Below are positions 1-10,673 of a stretch of DNA of 64,000 bases, piece by piece. Origin of the DNA: Metarhizium brunneum (Eukaryota; Ascomycota; Sordariomycetes; Hypocreales; Clavicipitaceae); NCBI RefSeq assembly GCF_013426205.1, contig NC_089426.1:2232001-2296000 (forward strand), read 5' to 3'. Position numbers and translations under genes: made by a program. Under the pieces are notes generated by a model, which was not told the DNA's origin, did not search any database, and saw nothing but the letters and a program-made list of their open reading frames with translations. How positions within the stretch are numbered: position 1 is the stretch's first letter; every line of letters starts with the position of its first letter.

Positions 1-1333
1 TGTTCGAGCTGCCCGTGAAGCACCGGGGACACGGGCACGACTCGAAAGAAGCGTCCGACTGCCAACAAGTGAGTATTTACTCAGAGTCCAGAATCCGCCA
101 TTGATCCTGTCATGTTGTACGTGGTGGAATACCGTCATGCCATGATCAGCGGCGTTTCGTCCCGTCCTCCAAACCAAGCCTCGAGTCTCGACTGCCACGT
201 TTCCATTTTTTCCTTCCTTCTTTCCTTCTATTTTTACCGGGCTTGCCGCTCCCTTACAAAATGCACTCATTCCCGACGAATGCAGGGCCAGGGGTGCCAA
301 GACGCGTGAGCAATCCAGAAAATCTGCAGAGCTACAAGGTTGCTTGATAGACGACGGGCTTTACGCGATCCTCAGCGCGTGGGGGGCGGGGTGGTGGGAA
401 ATCTGGCAGGGGCAGTAAAGCCAATCACAGGCGGGGAAGTAGCTCCCCGCGCTGCTGAAAATACCAAAATAGCACGTAGCCGCCGACGACGACGTCCGCG
501 GGCGAGAATGATTGGCTCCACGGATCGGGCCTGCATTCCGTCCTGCGTTGCATCCATTTGCTACTGCATTGACGGGTTGCATATTGCATATGTGCATGCA
601 TCATGAGGGCTCTCGTCACAGGCACCACAGGCACCACCCGGCATGGTGGGTGAATTGGCAATACAATGTACGATGGCAGCGTCGTGACGGGGAAGACGCC
701 ATGTCTATTTTCGATGCAAGATCAGCCAGACGCTCGCCCGTCGGCGGCAATTGATGGTTGCATAGACGCCACCCATGTTCTTGGTGACCACATGGCATGC
801 CTGGACCCTGGTCCTACGAAGCTGAAGATTGTCAGGGAGTGTTCCCGATGACCTGTTTCATGTTTCAAAGGGTTTCGAGTTTCAGAACCGCTGGAATTGG
901 CGTGGTACGCCTCGTGGTTGGCGATTGGGTGCGGCTGTCGTCACCGAGGTAATTTGGACGCACGCAACCACGCTATTCCCCATGATTCATGATGCCCATG
1001 GTTATATATTCCGCATACCCACTTGTTTGCAATCCAGTTCGGCGCAGCTGGGGGAGCTCATGATAATTTGTGTTCACTCTTTTGGGCCGTTCGCATCGTT
1101 TTGCCATCTGGTAGTGTCTGGTTGTCTTGGTGAGACGCGGAATGCTGAATGTTGCTGTGGATGCTCGATGCTCCTCGTGAGCGAGTGTTGACCATCCAAA
1201 GTTCCTTTTTACTACCAGTCTTTAAACTCGTCACCGCTTCATTATCTTTGACGACTTTCCCTGTACTATTCGCCATCTTCTTTCTCCCCCCTTCTTCTTC
1301 CTTTAAGGAGCAATCATTGACATCGTCAACACC
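1..1333. other. left-edge intergenic region and promoter side of the first gene
   Basis: No complete gene is seen. A codon-like stretch runs on the + strand from base 3 to a TGA at 102-104 and carries a good GTGAGT donor at about 69. It could be the last part of a gene cut by the window edge, but this cannot be decided here. The rest is non-coding. The final 80 bases before the ATG at 1334 are rich in C and T, as in many fungal 5' leaders. Confidence 0.5.
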
Positions 1334-2930
1334 ATGGCGTTAAAGGAGCAAATTTCTTCGCCCCTCGAGGCTGGGCCATCCGTCCTTGATGCTCGCCGTC
1401 TTCCTCATCACTTGACTCCCGCTCTCGAATATGCCTCCTCTCGACTTGCCAAAAAGTCCCTCCATCTTACCCTTGTCGTCGTCCGAAGTGACTACCAACT
1501 ACCAAGAGTGATTCCTCCGCTGGCATCACCCGGCCTGTCTACTCCAAGCACACCAGCCTCTCCGCCTGCAAGCAAGTTCAGCTTTTCTACCAGTCCTGTC
1601 ACCGCCTTGAAGCAGCTTGTTCGGACGGCGTCACGACAGAACTCGGAACCAGCACAGTCCGTCGGCCCCAAGAGTGCTGTGTCGTCACCGGCCACAACAA
1701 CCCTGGACTCTCCTGGTCCGAGATCTCGATGGCCTCTCTCGCCTTCAACGCCTTTGTCTCCGCCTCCCATGACTCCGTGTACACCGTCGTCTGTTGCCAC
1801 GGATTACACTGGCCCTATGACACCGGGGGGTTGTGGGATGCGCTTTATCCATGCATCGGATTTAAGTGCCAAGGATCAAAGAATCCAGCGGGCTGTGTTT
1901 ACTAAGACAGCACGAAAGTTTAGCTTGGGGTAAGCTCCTGTAACAACATAAAAAGGGCCAAGTGCTATCGAAACCCACGCTGATGTGTCAAAAAAAAAGG
2001 TCATCCCTCTCGCCGGCCGTCGATCCCTCAACTTGTGGCCTAACCGCCCAGCTCATCACCGACTCTCTCATCCAAAACGAAATCCTCTTCTCTTCCGACG
2101 GCCTCACCCTCCTCTCACTCGAGCGACTGTACAGCCTCAAGAGCGCTCTGTCGAGTTATTCCAAAACCAAGGCCCACTTTCGTCTCGAAGACGCAGTCGA
2201 CGAACTCCGTCGGTATGTCCTTGCCAACAACGGCGAGAAAGCAACCAAATCAGATCTATTACGCTCGTACGACTGGCTGAGTGTGAGCCCGACCGCCTTG
2301 TCGGACCTGGATAAAATGTACAGAACGGCCTACGGGGGACCAGGCGAGGTAGGCGCCATATCTGGACTTGGACCCCCGCCACCCACGATCCTCCCACCTT
2401 CTACATCCGAGCCAGTGATCCGCTCTGACGAAGACGGAGACGAAGACGACGGGTTCCTCACTGAGTATGACGACGACCCCGATCTGAGTCCTACGCAGAT
2501 AGGACTCGCAGTGACCACATTTGAAATGAGAAAGCCCCCTACGCCCAAGGGCCCGATTTTGAAGATTCAGACCAATTTCAGGGCGAAGGCTGTGCTAAGG
2601 AGCAAACAGGATTGCAAGGAGGAGGATGCAAAGAAGGAAAAAATTGAAGATTCTGACAAGAAAAACAAGGCGCAAGATGAGAAAGATGGCGGCGATATGA
2701 CAGCACGACCTCTTGAGACGGCGCCGCGAGGACGCACACGGTGGGCGGCGTCGATAGACAATGTCCTGAGCGCGGGTGTGACGAGTCCCGTTGGAGATTC
2801 TGCGTGTCCTGTACCAATGACTCCGAATGGATATGATGATATATCGCCCATAACAAGGGGAGAATGGGGATTCCTGATGGTCAACAATACGTTTCGCGGG
2901 GGCCGAACCGTCGCAGTAGAAACGTGTTGA
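1334..2930 (+). CDS. DUF7582-like fungal protein of unknown function
   Basis: Two exons, 1334-1929 and 2000-2930, give about 508 aa. The intron (70 nt, GTAAGC donor, CTGAT branch site) ends in an unusual A-rich acceptor, and the junction restores a Gly codon in frame. The N-terminus has a compact conserved-looking block (LTPALEYASSRLAKK, then LHLTLVVVRSDYQLP). A long Ser/Pro/Thr-rich linker follows (residues about 55-160), then a helical segment (about 205-300). The tail is acidic, then Lys/Glu-rich, and looks disordered. I associate the N-terminal block with a fungal family of unknown function (DUF7582) from memory, not from a search. No catalytic motif, signal peptide or membrane segment is visible. 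The gene converges with the PRCC-type gene, with 185 bases between the stop codons. Confidence 0.75.
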
Positions 2931-3115
2931 CGATGAGGGCGACACTTTACGAAATTATGCCTTCTTGTATGCTAGAGCATTCTTGTTTCCGTTTTTGAGT
3001 ATGGCAGGCTAAGCATTGGGGAAGCGAGGATACAATGTAAACCCGAGCCGGGTAAATTGCACACCCAAAAGAATATGTTGCATGTAGGATTCGACGGTAT
3101 CATTATATATCGACT

Positions 3116-4270
3116 CTACCAGCCGTACTTGCTGCTCGTCGCCTTCTTGTTGCTTTTGGCTGTTGCAAAGCTATCCTCCAATGCCTCCCGTTGATTCTGC
3201 ACATTCTGCACCAATTGCTTGAGGGAATGTTTGCCACCGCCCTGTATGGAGCGAACGGTCCTGTGAGCCTGCTGGTCGCCTGCTGCGCGGACACTCTCGT
3301 TGTACTGGTACTCCTTGTCCATGTTGAAGTTGACCACTTTCTTGACTGCAAAGCCACTCCCGTCACGACCAAAGAGCTCTCTCCTCGCTGCTGCGGAGAG
3401 ATTTAGATCATCAGCAACGGTGTCTAGGGACTCGGGGTTGCTGGATGAGTTGGTGGTAGCGGTTTGATACTGCGCCGAGTCTGAGTACATGGTGGTAGCC
3501 TGTGCGTCTGGTTGATATGCGGGTTCAAAGAGAGGTTCGTAGGTGCCGGCTGAGAAGGATGGTGTAGGGTCTGATGGTTCTTCGGTGTGAACAGAGAATA
3601 GGGAAATTTTTTTCCTTGGTGCTTCCGCCGGAGCAGCTGAAGCTGTTGCTGCGCCGTTTGCGTCTGGTTGAGTTGGTGGTGTTTGTGGTGTCGCATTTGG
3701 GATGGAATTTGATTTATTCTTCTTCTTCTTGGTGTTGATGCCTACTGATAATGGCCGGAACATGAGTGGTTTCCCGACCAGCTTCACCTCATCGGCTGGT
3801 TTCTGGCCTTCTGGTATACTCGGCGCGACATCTTGTTTCTTGGGCGGTGGTAGCTTCATCCCCTCCGACGGCGCAGACAATACATCGCTCGCCGTATCCG
3901 ACATATCCTCGTCAGCATCGCGACTGAAGCCCGGTGCTGCGCTCGTCTTCAGGTTGATGCCCGGCCTTGGTGGCGCGCTGGCAGACGGTTTAGATATGGG
4001 CTTCCCTGCATTTTTGGGCGGTGGTAGGAGCGAGTTGAGTCCGGAAAATAGCCCTCCTCCTGTCGTCCGGGCGCGTTTCGTTGGTGGCTCGTCCGACTTG
4101 CTGGAGCTGGTGGTCTCTGGCAAACTGACCAAGATTTTGCCTGGATTGGAACGGTCGACCACTTTCTGGAAGGCCTTTTTCGACGTGCCCTGCGATGGCT
4201 TTGGCGCGGGCTTGGGAGGAGCTTCCGCCTCGGAGCCTGAATCGGATTCGGAGTAGTCGACGAGGCCCAT
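3116..4270 (-). CDS. PRCC-family nuclear protein (MAD2B-interacting type)
   Basis: A single exon of 384 aa. It opens with an acidic Ser/Asp/Glu patch (MGLVDYSESDSGSEAEAPPK), typical of the PRCC family. A Pro/Lys-rich low-complexity middle follows, with a basic KKKKNK stretch that could be a nuclear localisation signal. The conserved C-terminal block has LSAAARRELFGRDG, then a VNFNMDKEYQYNE motif, a QGGGKHSLKQLVQNVQNQ helix and a short KATSSKYGW end. In animals and plants PRCC proteins are nuclear, bind MAD2B and associate with the splicing machinery; the role here is inferred from family. Length and the complete C-terminal signature argue for an intact gene. It is divergent from SIN1, sharing a 452-base promoter region. 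Confidence 0.85.
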   Translation of the reverse strand: MGLVDYSESDSGSEAEAPPKPAPKPSQGTSKKAFQKVVDRSNPGKILVSLPETTSSSKSDEPPTKRARTTGGGLFSGLNSLLPPPKNAGKPISKPSASAPPRPGINLKTSAAPGFSRDADEDMSDTASDVLSAPSEGMKLPPPKKQDVAPSIPEGQKPADEVKLVGKPLMFRPLSVGINTKKKKNKSNSIPNATPQTPPTQPDANGAATASAAPAEAPRKKISLFSVHTEEPSDPTPSFSAGTYEPLFEPAYQPDAQATTMYSDSAQYQTATTNSSSNPESLDTVADDLNLSAAARRELFGRDGSGFAVKKVVNFNMDKEYQYNESVRAAGDQQAHRTVRSIQGGGKHSLKQLVQNVQNQREALEDSFATAKSNKKATSSKYGW

Positions 4271-4722
4271 GATGCGTGGAGAAATGTTTCACGGGCGACT
4301 TTTAGCCCAGATGTTTGATGGAGGAGAAGATGCGGCCCAAATGTCTGCATGTGGTTCAGCTGGAAGGATGCTGCTGCGGTGGGGCACATGTAGGTAATCA
4401 AGAGTGACTTGACTGCATGGGAACTTGATGTGACATCAATTCTGGGAGTGACGTCCTGAATCTCACCAGTTACAGTGGGCGTAGCTCCTCCATGCCCGCT
4501 GGTGGGGGCCAAGCACCCCCATGGTGGCCCCCATGTTCAGATGTTACTTCATTGCGGCTCGAGTGCTCTGCCATCCACGTATGCCGACTTCAATCCATCT
4601 CTTTCTTCTCACCACTTTGCCGCCTGCTATACGTATCAATCACAGCTTTCTGCCAGCGGGCCGGCAGGCATGTAGAAACGGGCTGCTGAGGCCGCATACG
4701 CTTGAACCTGCGCCACGCCACC
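4271..4722. promoter_or_regulatory. bidirectional promoter region between the PRCC-type gene and SIN1
   Basis: This is the 452-base interval between two divergent start codons and must hold both promoters. I see no clear TATA box. The run ggtgggggccaagcaccccc near 4500 forms a short imperfect hairpin. No open reading frame here looks real. Confidence 0.6.
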
Positions 4723-7476
4723 ATGTCTGTCATCCAGCTGGAAGAGTAAGTCTACCTCGCAGGACCCAACTTGCAATCAGGAATAGGGAATAGCTAACAC
4801 TTGGCTGCTGCCAGGCTGGTGTCCTACCAACTACGGACGAGCTACCTCGACGAAATCGCAGACGGTGTGGGCGAGAGATTGCTCACCGTCAACGACAGCT
4901 TTCTAAACTCGGGCGCATTCAAGGCGGCGGGATGGCGTCCCAACTCGTCCCATATCAAGAGGACGTACTCTCCTCCAATTCCTACAGCCGTTGCGTCCGA
5001 ATATTTCCAGGCGCCACGACGGCCAGGCCTCACTCTCGAGGATGGCGAGGAGGACGGCGGTATGCTTACGGGCGGAGGAGCAGACACCATGGGCCCCGGG
5101 ATGGCTACTAAGAGGCGCAGGCGCCGGGAGCAGATGGAGGAGGATGACAGCAGCGATCTGACCGATGAGAGCGACGAAGAACAGGAGCAACGTGCTGCCC
5201 AGCAAATCAAATTCTCAAAGATGCCAGTGAGACAGCGAGCAGGGTCATCGCCGGTGCAGGTATCCCCTGTGAAGCCCCCGACGTCGCCCCGTGTGCCAAG
5301 ACGAGGATCTCAGTCAGCTTTGGAGACGGTGCGAGAGAGGCCGCGTAGGGATACGGTCACCAGCAGCGAGATATCCTCCGAGAACGAGTTTGACGTGCCA
5401 GCGGCGCTGAGACACCGGGAGGCAGCCCGCGCCGCAGCAAGAGCTGTGCGATTACAAGAAAAGATCAACGAGGAACCCATGCCTCCGGGTCTTCAGAGGG
5501 CTGATACGCAGCTTCTACCCGAGGAGGAGGAAGATGATTCGGACGAGGGCTCCGACATGTCTGGCGACTACGTCGGGAGTATGGATTCTGCTTCGATTCT
5601 GGACGGCGTGGAGAATCCCATCAACCCTTCACCCACACAACAAGTCGTGGGAACACCGCCTCGAAACTTCCCGCGACACTCCATCATCCGCAAGTCGCAG
5701 CTACCATCAAAACCTGTTCTTCTAGAAGCTCTTCCCCCGCCCCGGCCCATGAGCATGATTCGACCCGCCAGCTTCGTCCAGCCCACGAGTCTGCTTTCAG
5801 CGGCACTGAAAGCCAAGGAGCATAAATCATCCGTCCCATTTCAAAAGTTTGCCCATTTCAGCGGTCAAGGGACGCAGGGGTCTATCGCTGTGCGAATTTA
5901 TGCCCCGTTTTGCAAGACGGCAAGCAAGCCCCTCGAGGTACTCATCCGCCCCAGAGTCCACGACGGGCAGAGTGCCGAGCGAGTGGTTTCAGTTACAGAC
6001 CTGATTGGCCTGAGTCTGTACCGGTATAATGAGGAGAAGAGGGAGCCGCAGATTCCACCCCGAAAGTACAGTGTCAACTGGTGGACCCTGAGAATGGTGG
6101 AAGACGGCGAGGTCGACGACGATTTCCCGCCTTTTGAGAGGACAAAGCCGTTGGCTTCATTTACCACTGTCAACAATGCGAGTGCAAGGGGCGGGGGAAG
6201 GATGCGGTCCAACTCCACAGCCTACGATGAATTTGCGCTGGTGCCCGCTTCAGAAGAGGAGTACGAAGAAAACAAACGCCTGACCCCCCAGCAAGACGAT
6301 AACGAAGCCGAGCAGCAGGGGCAACAAGCAGCACCGCCCCTGAACCGTCCCATAAGCCACGATGGTGACAGTGATTCTACCCCTAAAAATACACCTGCGC
6401 CGCCGCGTAATCCCCTGACAGATGACAGCCGACCGCGACAGAACCCCATTGTGACGACAACCTATCGGCCAAACATGCCTCTGGCTGATTCTCCGCAAGT
6501 GCCCGTCACAATGCCAAATACGACCCGCGGCCAGCAGAAGCTGCTCCGCGTCCACATCATGTCTTCGGATGTGGCGCCAGGACAAATGGTTACGGTGGAC
6601 GTCACAACAGATACATACCTCGCCGAAGTGCTCGACATTGTCTGCCGTAAGAGGCAGCTGGACAAGGCTAATCATGTGTTGAAACTCCCTCGGTCAGGAG
6701 CTGTGGTCATGATAGACCGGCCCGTGTCGTCGATTGGCAATGTATCCGATTTGGAGCTGTACAGGAGACGGTTCGCCACGGACGGCCCGCTGAGCATGAC
6801 TGGCTCGCCAAGTAGTTCCTCTCCCAAGACAATGGGTCTCCCTAGCAGCCAGGGCATGTCCCAACGGAGGGAACACAAGAGGGACAAGATGCTCGGGCCG
6901 CATCCACTGGCGCAGGAGGCACTAAAGCAAGACGAGTTTGGCACCGCCAACTACAAGAAGTATACTGTTTGGCGAAAGCAGCCGATGCGTCTCGTGGGCA
7001 TGAGTGAGCGGATTCTAGTGATTGACGGCGAATATATCCACATTGTCCCGGCATCTGGGGGCAAAGCGGTCCACGATGGCGGAGGGAAGACGACAACAGT
7101 TCACTTTAGCAACGTGGTGGGCTGCAAGGTGCCGCGAAAGCACCCAACAAACGTCAAGGTACGTGTGTGTGTGTGCTCTATCTCGGGCTCTATTTGAGAC
7201 TTTTCCCCTCTTTTTTTCCTTCTTTGCTCTTGCGTTGCTATATTTTCCAGAAAAAGAATATTGTATGCGTTTGCAGAGGCGTGGACAAGTACTTGTATCA
7301 ACGTCTTGGGGGAGTATAATGCTGACTCGGAGTGGACCCGTGCGGTCCCAAAATAGCTGGTGATTTACAGAGCCACAGAGAGCAAGCGATATGATTTCGA
7401 GGCTCGCGGAGCCGACGAGGCAGCTGAGATTGTGGCCGAGCTGAAGAAAGGTATTTCGCCGTATAGAGAAGTGTAG
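4723..7476 (+). CDS. SIN1: TORC2 subunit Sin1/Avo1
   Basis: Three exons, 4723-4745, 4815-7158 and 7357-7476, give about 828 aa. The first coding exon is only 23 nt (MSVIQLEE). The fungal Sin1 N-terminus continues with LVSYQLRTSYLDEIADGVGE. A long disordered Ser/Glu/Arg-rich region follows, then a CRIM-like block (about 334-470, including FQKFAHFSGQGT and KYSVNWWTLRMVEDGEVDDDF). A Ras-binding-like fold lies at about 584-655 and a PH domain at about 721-825, interrupted by the last intron. That intron (198 nt, GTACGT donor, CTGAC branch site) is long for this window, and splicing gives NVK-LVIYRATESKRYDFEA in frame. In the family, CRIM recruits AGC-kinase substrates to TORC2 and PH binds membrane phosphoinositides. 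TORC2 acts at the plasma membrane on actin and sphingolipid control. Confidence 0.92.
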
Positions 7477-8232
7477 GGCAGGTGCCGGGCCACGCAACAA
7501 TAGAGACGAGGTGGTACCCGTTACAGCATGACCATTAAGCCCGGGCCGTCGGCCATGTAACTAAGTGGCTGCGCAGCCAAGGGCTAGATCAGTCCAAGCA
7601 ACCATTTTACAGCTTACGCATGCTAGGAGGTTAGGAGGCAACTCCGAACTCCGAAGGGGTTTGACTTTGGTGGCCGGACGCCAACGAGCATAGTCGGCGG
7701 CGGGTGGCTGTGTTGTGGGGAGTCGAAGACTGAGCCCAAAATGCGCGGCCCTTTGAGCACCCGAGGGCTTCGGTGTGGTGCATGCCGATCTACTAGACAA
7801 TTGTGAAATCCTGCTTCAAAATGTACCTAGGAATGGGGTATTCCGAGAAGCTGGTCTGGCGTAGGATATTGGTATGGCGCCATTGAACAAGAATAAGACG
7901 CATGTGCGTCTTGGCAGCTGAAGGCCATGAAGTGCCGCTCGATTCGGCACTCCCAACTATCCTAGGTAGATGAACGAAAGAACACAGCATTGTAATACGT
8001 GTAGCAATGAATCCCTTGTATTGCAATTATGTCGATGATGCACGACGACGCGTGGTGCAGCACCTTGTTGTGGGCGGTCTGCAAGATGCACATGCCGCCG
8101 TCACCATCGAGCCTCGTGGCTCAAAAAGAGGCGGCACATGAGGCGGCTTGCCATCCGGGACGGGCTCGAGATGGGTCGCATGGCATTTTCTACCGCGTCT
8201 TCTACTCCGTACACGGAGAAGAGGTTGTCTGG

Positions 8233-8246
8233 ACGGAGTACTCCGT
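8233..8246. repeat. perfect 14-bp palindrome ACGGAGTACTCCGT
   Basis: The sequence equals its own reverse complement and contains CGG-N6-CCG, the spacing used by some dimeric Zn2Cys6 regulators. It is formed by two head-on copies of the dispersed ACTCCGT motif. Binding is inference only; no neighbouring gene shows that the site is used. Confidence 0.8.
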
Positions 8247-9450
8247 ACGTGCCCAGGACAACTGTACGTGGTCTGTGGTGCGTGGTTCGTGTGGCCGTTG
8301 GACGCCAAACGTTGGACGTTGCGTGTTACGTGACTGGTATTCCGTACTAGTAGCAATAATTTCATAATGGTGGCACCGCATTCAAGGACGTCGCACTTGT
8401 TCTGAGGATTTGCAGTCGCTGACCTTGTTTTTTTGCTCGCAGTCCATGATGCGTGTATGGAGTCGTCCTGCTGGCCCTGGGATCTCCCAAGCAACAGCGC
8501 TCCGTATTGATTTCGATCTCGATGCTGATGCTGAGACTGGTGCTGATGCTGTTCCTTGGTCTGACAAGCAACAACTCTTGCAGCAAGGATCCACCATGAC
8601 GCAAGATTGAAGGAGTCTGGTCCACTTTGCGAACCATGCTGCAGAATCACGATAGTACGTAGTATTTTCAATTGTACACACGAACCTGGGAGTACGGAGC
8701 ACATGATGTGGCGGCTGAGCGACCAGATGGTTCAGCTCCATGATGAGCCCATGGGTGACGCCACCTTGCTGGCTGGCTGTTTGTTTCAATGCTTGGGCTT
8801 AGGAACTAGGTACTGTACTCCGTAGCCTGGTTACATGTAGTTAGCACCGATTCCCAGTTGTGCTGAGATGGGGAACGCACAGCAAGGAACAGGGCTTCTA
8901 GGGTCTGCTGCTTGTCGAGCTCATGTTGTTGTAGGGGTGCCGTGGGCATACGATGTCAGAGTGATGAAATAATTGGGGCCGTTGTTGTCTCGCGTTGTTG
9001 GTCTGATGCTTGTTGGGCGATGCTGCATGCTTCGGTGAGCATATTGATGAATTGGCTTTTGCTCTGATGGCCATTCAGTCTGCGAGATGGATTCACCAGC
9101 CCGACTGCCGAGTAGGAAAGAGTTTAGGTAGCTGTTCTGCTGGCCCCCCTCCCTCTTCTGCAGGAGGCAGCCGGCGTTCTCCTGGCGATTCAGCGGATCG
9201 ACAAAGTTAATCAACGACCAAACTGACCAGGGCCTGTTGGTCCCCGGAACGAAGGAACGAGGAACATGAAAAGGTTGGTGTGGGGTCACAAAGAGGCGTT
9301 GATGAGGCAAAAGCCACGCCGAGATTAGAAAGTGGGTCTGGATGACGATTGACTCCAAACCAAAAAGGAGTCCACCAAGGCAGTCCACCAGGCAAAAGCC
9401 CAACAGGCATCGCCGTGTCAACCGAAATGCCGAAATGAGGAGCATGGAGC

Positions 9451-9460
9451 AGATATATAA
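9451..9460 (+). promoter_or_regulatory. TATA box of the repeat-protein gene
   Basis: AGATATATAA lies about 130 bases upstream of the ATG at 9590. It is followed by a leader rich in CA and CT, ending in a CCATCATG start context. This is the clearest TATA-type core promoter in the window and fits a strongly expressed or inducible secreted-protein gene. Confidence 0.6.
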
Positions 9461-9589
9461 GTACTCAAGGGAGCCCAAGGCCCTCAGGTGACATTTCCTA
9501 GGCCAATCGTACAGCCTTGAATACTTGCAAATACACAACACTACCATCTTCATCGCAACTACAACACACCACAGTCACCAGCCTCCATC

Positions 9590-10230
9590 ATGAAGATCTC
9601 CAGCACCGCTATCCTCGCCCTTGCTGCCGCCGTCCAGGTCCGTCCCCCCACGCCGTCTTCCATCCAATCTACAGCCCCTTTAAATTAAAATAAACACTAA
9701 CATCTCGGTAGGCCGCGCCTGAGCCTCAGCCCGACATCTGGGGCGACATCACCAGCGGCGCAGGCGGCATCATCTCGGACGCGTCGACCTTTGTCGACGG
9801 CGTCAAGTCGCACGCCTCGACCTGGGCCGACGGAGCATCCACCTGGGCCGACGGAGCCAAGTCACAGGCGTCCACCTTTGTGGCGGGAGTCAACTCGGAC
9901 GCCTCGTCCTGGGCCGACGGCGCCAAGTCGCACGCGTCCACCTTCCTCGCCGGCGTCTCCAGCGACGTCGCAAAGGCCACCAGCGAGGCCGGCGCCAAGG
10001 CCTCCAGCCTGAGCCAGTTCATTGCTACCGCCACGGGATCCGCCAAGTCCAGCGCCGAGAGCGAGCTGTCCAAGGTGACGAGCTCCCTGGCCGCTGCTAC
10101 CGGCTCCTCCGCCTCCGCGTCCAGGACGACGTCGTCGAGCACCGCCGGCGGTGCCTACGGCCCTGCTCCCACCGCTGCCATGGCCGTCGGTGCCCTCATG
10201 GGCGGCGCTGCTCTCTTTGCCAACTTCTAA
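9590..10230 (+). CDS. small secreted, probably GPI-anchored protein with 11-residue repeats
   Basis: Two exons, 9590-9637 and 9712-10230, give 188 aa. Exon 1 encodes just the hydrophobic signal-peptide core, and AAPEPQP after the junction looks like a signal cleavage region. The intron (74 nt) has a weak GTCCGT donor but a good CTAAC branch site. Residues 40-101 are a tandem array of 11-residue units of the pattern A-S-[ST]-[FW]-x-x-G-x-x-S-x, with F-type and W-type units alternating and one unit cut to 7 residues. A Ser/Thr/Ala-rich region follows. The protein ends in a short hydrophobic tail preceded by small residues, as in GPI signals. I do not recognise a named family. Eleven-residue periodicity with small and aromatic residues suggests a long amphipathic helix, as in LEA or perilipin-type proteins. 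A cell-wall or surface role is inferred. Confidence 0.8.
9781..9966 (+). repeat. in-frame 33-nt tandem repeat inside the secreted-protein gene
   Basis: About five and a half diverged 33-nt units encode the 11-residue motif. Units alternate between an F-type (STFVAGV) and a W-type (STWADGA), giving a 66-nt super-period. One unit is shortened to 21 nt. Third codon positions are strongly C/G. Confidence 0.75.
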
Positions 10231-10673
10231 GTCTGGCGCCGACCAGGAGTCCCAAGAACAGTGGACATGAGCGACGGGGGGTGGGGGTTTGGTACGGAGC
10301 TGTGTAAAATCACGGGATGAAAGTATGAAACACGGAGGATCTGCAACGTGGGTGCATAAAAAATACCCCCATTAATAATGACCATGTAAATACGCCTTGA
10401 TAATTTGGGAGTTGCTCAGCTTCGGATATGGATTTTGACGACTAGGTACAAGATAGATGAATAACAGCGTCATATCGCGTGAACCCTACTCTCTTCTCTT
10501 GTCTGGGTGCTTGTGGCGTGTTTTTAGCCTTTTGTACCATGTATACTCTGGATACGACAAACACGAGTTGACTTGGAGTGTATGCCAGTAAAACCAGTGT
10601 CTTGATTATAGTATAATACTTGCCGCATCAACAGGGTATCCCAACGCAATTCCATGTATATCCATTAAAGCAA
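10231..10673. other. intergenic region between convergent genes
   Basis: This 443-base stretch holds the 3' ends of the secreted-protein gene (+) and the NFKBIL1-like gene (-). Short A/T-rich pieces fit polyadenylation regions. No other feature is seen. Confidence 0.6.

Larger units (their letters stand above)
7477..9589. other. 2.1 kb intergenic region
   Basis: No gene is supported. It holds three exact TACTCCGTA-type sites (8203, 8239, 8816), one of them inside the palindrome at 8233-8246. A degenerate CTGATG-type repeat lies near 8515-8550. The 3' part serves as the promoter of the small secreted-protein gene. Confidence 0.6.

Noticed and set aside
3702..4256. Plus-strand open frame of 184 codons
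   Set aside because: Antisense to the PRCC-type gene, whose N- and C-terminal family motifs are clear.
8027..8704. Minus-strand open frame of 225 codons
   Set aside because: Its residue pattern is low-complexity and Arg/Ser/His-rich, with no domain, no conserved motif and overlapping open frames on the other strand. It also covers several TACTCCGTA sites, which otherwise are non-coding.
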